A stretch of 64,000 nt of DNA from Ruoffia tabacinasalis (lineage in GTDB: Bacteria > Bacillota > Bacilli > Lactobacillales > Aerococcaceae). The notes under the pieces are model-generated. The model was not told where the DNA came from. It did not search any database and saw nothing but the letters and a program-made list of their open reading frames with translations. The DNA is taken from NCBI RefSeq assembly GCF_042652985.1, contig NZ_JBHSHQ010000008.1:1-64000 (forward strand). Direction: 5' to 3'. Of this stretch, positions 7,361-13,712 are shown in pieces (the stretch's first letter is position 1; the number at the start of each line of letters is the position of its first letter). A program made the position numbers and the translations under genes.

Positions 7361-8200
7361 ATGCGTCATATTACTAAATCCTATTATGTAAATGAAATAC
7401 CAGTCATTGAAATTATCGATGCGAATTTAGAAGATAAAGCTGCGCCATTGGCTATTTTTTATCATGGTTTTACCGGTAGCAAGGACTCGAGTATGACCTT
7501 TGGGAATGAGATTGCTAAACGCGGATTCCGTGTTATTATGCCAGATGCTCAACATCATGGTGAAAGACGTAAGTACGGTGTCGATTTAAATGTTAATGGT
7601 ATCTTATTTTTCGAAGCGTTGATGAGCAACGTTAAAGAATTTCCTGAAATAGTTCATTTTTATCGTTCGAAAGAATTAATTAAAGATGACTTTATTGCAG
7701 TAGCTGGAATGTCAATGGGTGGTATGACCACTTCGTTAATACTCAAAGCAAATAAAGAAGTCAATGTTGCCGTTGTATTAATGGGATCTCCTCAACAAAT
7801 CAAATTTAACGATTGGATTGTTAATCAATATGTGAGTCATGGCGGTGAAGTGGATCAATTAGCTCCAAATGCTAAAACCATCTATGAATATATGACCGAA
7901 TACTTCAAGAAATATGATTTGGGACTTGATCCTCAAGCGATTAATCAGAGACCACTATTATTCTGGCATTCTAAGCAGGACCCAGTTGTACCATATATCT
8001 ATGCTGAAGAATTTGTGGAAGCTGCTAAAAATATTCCAGAAGGTAAATACGTTTACTTAAAACTAGACGATCAGGGTGCACATAAAGTACCTTTCATCGA
8101 AATGGCAAGAATGGGTGAGTTTATTTCTGCTGCCTATAATGAAGAAGTTGAAAATGTTTATGAAGTAGCCGAAGAAAACTTCAATAAACTTTGGGGTTAA
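7361..8200 (+). CDS. Alpha/beta hydrolase (YitV-like esterase)
   Basis: 279-residue cytoplasmic serine hydrolase. The oxyanion region is FYHGFTGSKD near residue 33, the nucleophile elbow GMSMGG places Ser118, the acid lies in HSKQDPVVPY and the His in QGAHKVPF near the C-terminus. It resembles the dienelactone-hydrolase/YitV type of carboxylesterase; the natural substrate is unknown. The ribosome site ATGGGGGAA precedes the ATG. It is monocistronic, with its own promoter and a terminator behind it. Confidence 0.88.
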   Translation: MRHITKSYYVNEIPVIEIIDANLEDKAAPLAIFYHGFTGSKDSSMTFGNEIAKRGFRVIMPDAQHHGERRKYGVDLNVNGILFFEALMSNVKEFPEIVHFYRSKELIKDDFIAVAGMSMGGMTTSLILKANKEVNVAVVLMGSPQQIKFNDWIVNQYVSHGGEVDQLAPNAKTIYEYMTEYFKKYDLGLDPQAINQRPLLFWHSKQDPVVPYIYAEEFVEAAKNIPEGKYVYLKLDDQGAHKVPFIEMARMGEFISAAYNEEVENVYEVAEENFNKLWG

Positions 8201-8235
8201 TCACTGAAAAAATTTAAATATGTAACAATTTCGCT

Positions 8236-8270
8236 AAAACGCTTTAATTATTAATTGAAGCGTTTTATTT
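8236..8270 (+). terminator. Terminator after the hydrolase gene
   Basis: AAAACGCTT (8236-8244) pairs with AAGCGTTTT (8258-8266), with an inner AATT pairing. A T-rich run follows. Its 3' arm overlaps the -35 element of the next gene. Confidence 0.75.
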
Positions 8271-8283
8271 TACGTGATATTAT
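8255..8283 (+). promoter_or_regulatory. Promoter of the GH3 gene
   Basis: TTGAAG (8255-8260), 17-base spacer, TATTAT (8278-8283) with a TG at the extended -10 position. The -35 is inside the preceding terminator hairpin. Confidence 0.6.
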
Positions 8284-8317
8284 AAATACATCAGATGATT
8301 GGGAGGGTTAATTTAAA

Positions 8318-10390
8318 ATGAATCTTAAAACAAAAAGTAAACAAATAATTGAAGTCGATGGTTTAAAATTTAAAGACCTAAACAACAACGGTGTATTAGA
8401 TGCTTATGAGGACTGGAGATTATCAAGTCGAGAAAGAGCTGAAAACCTTGTCTCATTAATGAATATAGATGAAAAAGTTGGTATGTTAATGATTAATCAA
8501 TTAGGTATGGGGAAAGCGAAAAAAGAAGGCGAAAATACCGAAATCTTAGATGAAGTATTTGAGTAAGCTGACGGAACACCAATGAAGTCGCTAGATAAAT
8601 ATCCGACGACTGAAACGATTGAGAAATTACACATGCGTCATTTTATCTTAAGAGATAATATGCCGAATGAAGATATTAATGAATGGGTTAATAAATTAAA
8701 CGAAGTGGCTGAGGCAACTCGTTTAGGAATTCCAGTAGTTGTTGCATCGAATTCAAGAAATGAATTTTCTAGCAAATTACTGGCTGAAAATCTTGAGAAA
8801 CTGCCATTCTCACTATACCCAGGAACATTAGGAATCGCTGCGGCTGTACAAGGTGATCTTGAACAAGGTGAAGGCTATAAGATCATTGATGATTTTGCTA
8901 AATATAGTAAAAATGAATGGTTAGATTCAGGTATCCGTAAAGGTTATATGTACATGGCTGACGTTGTGACAGATCCAAGATGGCAACGTACTGATGGAAC
9001 ATTTGGTGAAGAGCCTGAATTAATTAGTGAAATTATTGCCCGTTTAATCAAAGGCTTCCAAGGTGAAGAGCTTAATGAAGACTCGATTGCCTTAACAATC
9101 AAGCACTTCCCAGGTGGGGGAGCAAGAGAGAACGGATTTGACCCTCATTATAAAGAAGGAAAATGGAACGTATACCGTACAGAAGGTAGTTTAGAAAATT
9201 ATCACTTACCTCCATTTATCGAAGCGGCGAAACATAATCCAAGTTCAATGATGCCATATTATTCAGCACCAAGTATTGAGAAAAGTCATTTCCAAAGCTT
9301 TGATGGAGAAGCAATTCCTTTTGAAGAAGTCGGGATGGCATTTAACCACTATATCTTAAATCATTTATTACGTGATAAATTAGGCTTCACTGGGTACATT
9401 AACTCAGACACAGGAATTATGGGTAAAACTGGTTGGGGTGTTGAAGACTTAACGGTTCCTGGACGTTTTGCTAAAGCAATTAATGCTGGGACAGATCTAA
9501 TCAGTGGAACAAACCAAGTTAAAGACTTGAAAAAAGCTATTACATCTAACTTAATCTCTCCACAAAGAATCGATCAAGCGAATGTGAATGTTTTAATTGA
9601 GATGTTTGATTTAGGCTTATTCGATAATAAAACTTATGTCGGAGACCAACCTGTAATGGATGAAGCAACTAAGAAAGAAGCTGAAGAAGCGGCATACCAA
9701 ACACACTTGAAATCAGTGACTTTATTAAAAAATAATAATGTCTTACCAGCTAAAGGACAAAAACTAATCGTTAAAGCCTTTGGTAGAGGTGAAGAGGAAA
9801 ATGAAAAATACCAAGAACTTCTATTAAAAGACGTGAAGGCATTAAATATCGAAATTGTTGAAGATTATAAAGAGGTTGACATTGCAGCGTTATTCCTATA
9901 CCCAGTGAGTGGTTCGTACTTTGATGCGACACCTGGTTTATTAGAATTAGAAATCTGTGAAGATAAGCCTAATATTGCACTGAACGGCGACACTTATAAA
10001 GAAACAACTTTAAGTAACTTATATGAATTAAATAAAATTGTAGACTACATGCATGAAAACGGCAAAAAAGTTGTGACATCAGTGAATATGATCTTGCCTT
10101 GGATTTTAGAGAATATTGAGAAGAAATCAGATGCCTTACTTGTTGGTTATGATACATTCCCTGGGGCAGTGCTTGAAGTGATCCTCGGTCAATTCTCTCC
10201 AATTGGGAAACTACCGTTAACATTACCTAAGAATAGTAAAGTTATTGGAGTGGATGAATACGGTGTATCAATTTCGCGTAATGATGTACCTGGTTACGAT
10301 AAAGATAAGTATATGCGTGAAGGAATGACATATGCTTACGTTGATCAAGCAGGGAATGAGTATCGAAGCGGCTTTGGTTTAAATTATTAA
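8318..10390 (+). pseudogene. GH3 family glycoside hydrolase interrupted by one in-frame stop codon
   Basis: The same reading frame runs through 690 codons except for a single TAA at 8564-8566. The first 82 residues carry an EF-hand-like DLNNNGVLDAYEDW segment and the start of the GH3 barrel. After the stop the frame continues ADGTPM and then 602 residues including the GH3 barrel, the nucleophile motif NSDTG (Asp364 in reconstituted numbering) and the C-terminal domain ending SGFGLNY. An ATG at 8582 could start the large part, but no ribosome site precedes it and it would lack the barrel's first strand. No signal peptide is seen, so the intact enzyme would be intracellular, likely a beta-glucosidase or related exo-glycosidase. 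Alternatives are a sequencing error or stop readthrough. The rest is undecayed, so the lesion is recent or not real. Confidence 0.85.
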
Positions 10391-10415
10391 ATACTTCTAC
10401 ATAGATGTGTTTATC

Positions 10416-10444
10416 TTTTACATATCACTTTTAAACGTTATAAT
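10416..10444 (+). promoter_or_regulatory. Promoter of the esterase gene
   Basis: Consensus TATAAT at 10439-10444 with a weak TTTTAC -35 at 17-base spacing. The 15 bases CGTTATAATGTAAAT recur exactly at 11385 before the next gene. Confidence 0.55.
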
Positions 10445-10481
10445 GTAAATGAATTAAAATGATTAGATATGGGGTGAGTAG

Positions 10482-11342
10482 GTGGAGCCAATGTTTTGGA
10501 AGCGAACGGATGATTATTACTATTTAAAGTTAGAAACGCATTATTTAGATATACCTTACTATAATCAGAAAAGACGCATCCGTGTTTTATTACCGAAAGA
10601 TTATAAAAAAGATGTTGAGAATGCTTACCCTGTATTGTATATGCATGATGGGCAAAATGTGTTTTATAGTAAAGAGGCATTTGTAGGTCATTCTTGGAAA
10701 GTCATTCCAGCGATAAAAAATAATAAAGAGTTACCTAAAATGATTATTGTTGCAGTAGATAATGCCAATGAAAATCGATTAAATGAATATTCGCCGTGGC
10801 CAACCGATCAAACGAAGACTGAAGAATTTCAGAATGTCGGTGGAGATGGGGCCTTGCATGGTGAATGGTTTGTTAACGAATTAAAACCCTTTATTGATGA
10901 CAATTATCGAACGCTACCTGATAGAAAGAATACTTTACTTGCTGGAAGTTCAATGGGTGGCATTATGGCAGCCTATATGGGGAGTAAGTATCCAGAAGTA
11001 TTCGGAGTCCTTGGAGTATTCTCATTAGCTTCATGGTTTAATGAAGAGCAATTTTTATCTTTCATCAAAGCGCATCCTTTAAACCCAGATACGAAAGTAT
11101 ACATTCAAGTAGGGACAAACGAGGGCGATGATACCGATGCTAGTTTTATCGATGGTAAGATGAATCAACAATATATTGATTGTAATCTTCGATATTATAA
11201 TAATTTACTGAAAATGAATCATCCCATAGATAATATTTGGTTACGAATTATGGCAGACGAAGAGCACCATGAACTTTATTGGGCGCGACATTTTCCAGAA
11301 TTCCTAAGATATGGCTTTGATATTATTAATGGTGATAATTAA
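10482..11342 (+). CDS. Putative esterase, esterase-D/Fes-like alpha/beta hydrolase
   Basis: 286 residues, cytoplasmic. YMHDGQNVF near residue 53, the nucleophile elbow GSSMGG (Ser147) with IMAAYMGSKYPEVFG behind it, and a late EEHHELYWARHFPEFL segment with the catalytic His match the Esterase_D family (PF00756), whose members hydrolyse carboxylic, acyl-sugar or siderophore esters. Two starts are possible: GTG at 10482 behind GGGGTGAG, or ATG at 10491 behind AGGTGGAG. I cannot decide between them. The substrate is unknown. It follows the GH3 gene; a sugar-ester role is only a guess from that neighbour. Confidence 0.85.
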   Translation: MEPMFWKRTDDYYYLKLETHYLDIPYYNQKRRIRVLLPKDYKKDVENAYPVLYMHDGQNVFYSKEAFVGHSWKVIPAIKNNKELPKMIIVAVDNANENRLNEYSPWPTDQTKTEEFQNVGGDGALHGEWFVNELKPFIDDNYRTLPDRKNTLLAGSSMGGIMAAYMGSKYPEVFGVLGVFSLASWFNEEQFLSFIKAHPLNPDTKVYIQVGTNEGDDTDASFIDGKMNQQYIDCNLRYYNNLLKMNHPIDNIWLRIMADEEHHELYWARHFPEFLRYGFDIINGDN

Positions 11343-11387
11343 TCTTATTTTTCTTTTAAAAAGACTGGATTATCTAAAAACTTGCGT

Positions 11388-11393
11388 TATAAT
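11388..11393 (+). promoter_or_regulatory. -10 element of the 11432 gene
   Basis: TATAAT within CGTTATAATGTAAAT, identical to the motif before the esterase gene. No good -35 is visible. The expected transcript start is about 30 bases before the ribosome-bound start codon. Confidence 0.5.
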
Positions 11394-11431
11394 GTAAATC
11401 TCTTAGATATTTTAATAAAGGAGTTTTTACA

Positions 11432-11842
11432 ATTAATAAACATCAATTTATAACACATACAATTGAATTAGTTGATGAGAACCATCCTTTGATTGCTCAG
11501 TTTCAACTTTCTTTAATGTTGCTAGTACCTAGCAGTTTAATAGCAACGGATATTCGCACAGGTTTTCCAAACTTAGTGAGCAATGAGCGGATAATTATTG
11601 ACCAATTTGTTCTGATGCAATTTGAGGATTACAACAAGAATGCTGATAGTCAAAAACTGAGACCCTTATTATATGCAGATAATTTTCTACAAATTATTGA
11701 AGATGATTTATTTAATTATTATCAGACACATGATGAGATCGAATTAGTAAGTTGTAATTTGAATTTGTTTACCGATGTAAGGGCAAATTCAGCCATCAAA
11801 CTTTTTTCATCGAATCCCGAAGATACAACTAGAGATAATTAG
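11432..11842 (+). CDS. Hypothetical protein with apparent AUU start codon
   Basis: I do not recognise the family. An ideal ribosome site AAAGGAG (11417-11423) is followed, eight bases later, by ATT at 11432, which opens a 136-residue frame beginning (M)NKHQFITHTIEL. Between the upstream in-frame stop (11390-11392) and TTG at 11489 there is no ATG, GTG or TTG in this frame. The TTG alternative has no ribosome site and would remove 19 residues. The protein is soluble, with a hydrophobic segment (LSLMLLVPSSLIATDI) near the N-terminus probably too short and polar to be a membrane anchor. AUU starts are rare, infC being the known example, where they permit translational control by IF3. Confidence 0.65.
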   Translation: MNKHQFITHTIELVDENHPLIAQFQLSLMLLVPSSLIATDIRTGFPNLVSNERIIIDQFVLMQFEDYNKNADSQKLRPLLYADNFLQIIEDDLFNYYQTHDEIELVSCNLNLFTDVRANSAIKLFSSNPEDTTRDN

Positions 11843-11850
11843 CAAAAAGA

Positions 11851-11875
11851 AAACTCCCATAAAGGGAGTTTTTTC
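11851..11875. terminator. Bidirectional terminator between converging genes
   Basis: AAACTCCC and GGGAGTTT form a perfect 8-bp stem with loop ATAAA. T-rich runs follow in both directions. Confidence 0.9.
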
Positions 11876-11889
11876 TTTGCATTCAATGA

Positions 11890-12402
11890 TTATGCTAAAG
11901 CATCAACGATTGCTTTGTTAAATGCATCAATATCTTCTGGTGTACGACTTGAGATAATTCCTGAAGGGTCAATAACAACTTCTTCATCATAGTAGTTAGC
12001 ACCAGCATTTTTCACATCAATTGCGACTTGTTTCACACTCGTAATGTCTTTTCCGCGCAGTATATCTGCATTGACTAATAATTGTGGGCCATGACAGATT
12101 GTAAAAATTGGTTTACGAGCAAAAGCAAATTCTCTAACGAAATCAACGATACGATCGTCTTTTCTTAATTTGTCTGGAGAAAATCCACCCGGAATTAGTA
12201 AAGCATCATAATCAGCTGACTTCACATCATCAATACCTTTGTCGATTGTAACTTCTGCTTCACCTTTTTTCCCTTTAGCCGTATGTCCTGCTTCAGGTCC
12301 AATTGTTATAACCTCGTGACCTGCTTCTATTAATACATCACGTGGTGAAGTGAATTCAATATCCTCGAATAAGTCTGTTATTACTGTAGCAATTTTTGCC
12401 AT
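11890..12402 (-). CDS. PfpI/DJ-1 family protein (putative deglycase or protease)
   Basis: 170 residues, the usual length. The nucleophile elbow FTICHGPQLL contains Cys103, with the family Glu at residue 14 in FEDIEF and LLIPGGFSPDKLR before the elbow. PfpI-type proteins (YraA/general stress protein 18 group) are reported as stress-induced proteases or protein deglycases acting on methylglyoxal adducts. It is notable that the divergent neighbour is mgsA, which makes methylglyoxal; a functional link is an inference. A ribosome site AAAGGAGGA precedes the ATG. Confidence 0.92.
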   Translation of the reverse strand: MAKIATVITDLFEDIEFTSPRDVLIEAGHEVITIGPEAGHTAKGKKGEAEVTIDKGIDDVKSADYDALLIPGGFSPDKLRKDDRIVDFVREFAFARKPIFTICHGPQLLVNADILRGKDITSVKQVAIDVKNAGANYYDEEVVIDPSGIISSRTPEDIDAFNKAIVDALA

Positions 12403-12521
12403 TAATAAAGTCCTCCTTTGAGTTTTCTACCTACAGTTTAACAATCTGGTAGATGAATGCAATTGATTTGCTTGAAAGTCCAGATATGTTGAGTATTAAG
12501 TAAGAAAGAATGCTCAGTATC

Positions 12522-12530
12522 TGATATAAT
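12522..12530 (+). promoter_or_regulatory. Extended -10 promoter of mgsA-xpt
   Basis: TGATATAAT, a consensus extended -10, about 30 bases before the mgsA start. Confidence 0.6.
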
Positions 12531-12560
12531 TAAAGTAAAAAAAGAGGAGGTGTGTTTAAA

Positions 12561-12983
12561 GTGAAAATAGCTTTAATCGCACATGATAAGAAAAAAGATA
12601 ATATGGTAAATATTGCGGTAGCCTATCGACATATATTTGCTAAACATGAATTATTTGCTACAGGTACAACAGGTCAAAGAATTATCGAAGCCACTGGTTT
12701 AAAAGTTCATCGTTTTAAATCTGGACCATTAGGTGGAGATCAACAAATTGGTGCAGCAATCTCAGATGATCGTATGGACTTAGTATTATTCCTAAGAGAT
12801 CCCTTAACTGCTCAACCACATGAACCAGATGTGTCTGCCTTATTACGTCTTTGTGATGTTTACGATATTCCATTAGCAACAAATATGGGTACAGCTGAGA
12901 TTTTAATTCGTGGGTTAGAAAGTGGATTTTTTGACTGGAGACATATTCGTCAAACTCAAGAACACAATAAGATTGATATTTAA
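12561..12983 (+). CDS. mgsA: Methylglyoxal synthase
   Basis: Converts dihydroxyacetone phosphate to methylglyoxal and phosphate, a bypass that relieves sugar-phosphate stress. The ALIAHDKKK phosphate-site start, TGTTGQRI, GPLGGDQQIGA and the catalytic-Asp region in FLRDPLTAQPHEPD are all present, as is NMGTAEIL near the end. GTG at 12561 is preferred over GTG at 12552 because AGGAGG ends at 12550, too close to the latter. This gives 140 residues, normal for the family. It is followed 24 bases later by xpt, probably in one operon. Confidence 0.95.
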   Translation: MKIALIAHDKKKDNMVNIAVAYRHIFAKHELFATGTTGQRIIEATGLKVHRFKSGPLGGDQQIGAAISDDRMDLVLFLRDPLTAQPHEPDVSALLRLCDVYDIPLATNMGTAEILIRGLESGFFDWRHIRQTQEHNKIDI

Positions 12984-13007
12984 TTGATGACATTAGGAGG
13001 TATGTGA

Positions 13008-13583
13008 GTGAGTAATTTAAAACAAATGATATTAGAGCATGGAAAAGTTTATCCTGGGAATATCTTAAAAGTTGATTCATTTTTAAATCATCAAATCGAT
13101 CCACATGTGATTAAAAGTATCGAAAATGATTTTTATCAATACTTTAAAGATAAAGGTGTCACAAAAGTATTAACTATTGAATCATCTGGTATTGCACCAG
13201 CTTTAATGGTTGCCTATCGTTTGGATGTTCCAATGTTATTCGCCAAGAAAGCTTTACCAAGTACAATTAAATCAGAAGATAAATATGAGACTCTGGTTCA
13301 TTCATATACAAAGAATACAACTAGTAATGTGTTTATATCAAAAGAATATCTTAATAAAGATGATAAAGTATTAATTATAGATGATTTCCTAGCTAATGGC
13401 GAGGCTGCTTATGGTTTAGCAGATTTAATCGAGCAAAGTGGGGCGGAAACAGTAGGTATAGGTATTTGTATTGAGAAATCCTTCCAACCCGGTAGAGAAA
13501 GATTGGAAGATTCCGGACACGATGTCTATTCGATCTGTCGAATTAAATCATTAGATGATGGGAAGATTGAATTTTATGAATAA
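13008..13583 (+). CDS. xpt: Xanthine phosphoribosyltransferase
   Basis: Salvages xanthine to XMP using PRPP; cytoplasmic, 191 residues. The N-terminal hood LKVDSFLNHQIDP, the SSGIAPA loop, FAKKALPST and the PRPP motif VLIIDDFLANGEA (around residue 125) match the Xpt family closely. The GTG start follows AGGAGG at seven bases. In Bacilli xpt is usually headed by a guanine riboswitch and followed by pbuX. Here it sits behind mgsA with only a 24-base gap, has no riboswitch and no permease partner. Confidence 0.95.
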   Translation: MSNLKQMILEHGKVYPGNILKVDSFLNHQIDPHVIKSIENDFYQYFKDKGVTKVLTIESSGIAPALMVAYRLDVPMLFAKKALPSTIKSEDKYETLVHSYTKNTTSNVFISKEYLNKDDKVLIIDDFLANGEAAYGLADLIEQSGAETVGIGICIEKSFQPGRERLEDSGHDVYSICRIKSLDDGKIEFYE

Positions 13584-13588
13584 AAAAT

Positions 13589-13613
13589 AAAGGTCAAAAA
13601 ACATTTGACCTTT
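13589..13613 (+). terminator. Hairpin after xpt, overlapping the clpB promoter
   Basis: AAAGGTCAAA pairs with TTTGACCTTT (10 bp, loop AAACAT). The U-run is only the stem's own TTT, so termination may be partial. The right arm contains the clpB -35 TTGACC and a TTTGACC heptamer of CtsR type. Confidence 0.6.
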
Positions 13614-13633
13614 CCTGACTAAAGGTATATAAT
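13605..13633 (+). promoter_or_regulatory. clpB promoter
   Basis: TTGACC (13605-13610), 17-base spacer, TATAAT (13628-13633). The -35 sits in a TTTGACC heptamer followed three bases later by a degenerate second half (CCTGACT), suggesting an upstream CtsR contact. Confidence 0.75.
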
Positions 13634-13675
13634 AAGTATAGCCTCAAGAGGGGCTTATATTTATATAGAAAAATA

Positions 13676-13692
13676 ATTGACCAATTTTGACC
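13676..13692 (+). promoter_or_regulatory. CtsR operator upstream of clpB
   Basis: ATTGACC-AAT-TTTGACC is the reverse orientation of the CtsR direct repeat (A/G)GTCAAA-N3-(A/G)GTCAAA with one mismatch. It lies about 35 bases downstream of the predicted transcript start and before the clpB ATG. CtsR is the known repressor of clp genes in Bacillota; its gene is not in this window. Confidence 0.8.
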
Positions 13693-13712
13693 AAAAGAAA
13701 GGCTGTGTAAAT

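Noticed and set aside
10436..11399. Exact 15-base repeat CGTTATAATGTAAAT before two genes
   Set aside because: It is centred on the -10 box and best explained as similar promoters; no other repeat structure extends it.
12984..13007. Guanine riboswitch expected before xpt
   Set aside because: The gap is only 24 bases and contains just a ribosome site, so no aptamer can fit.
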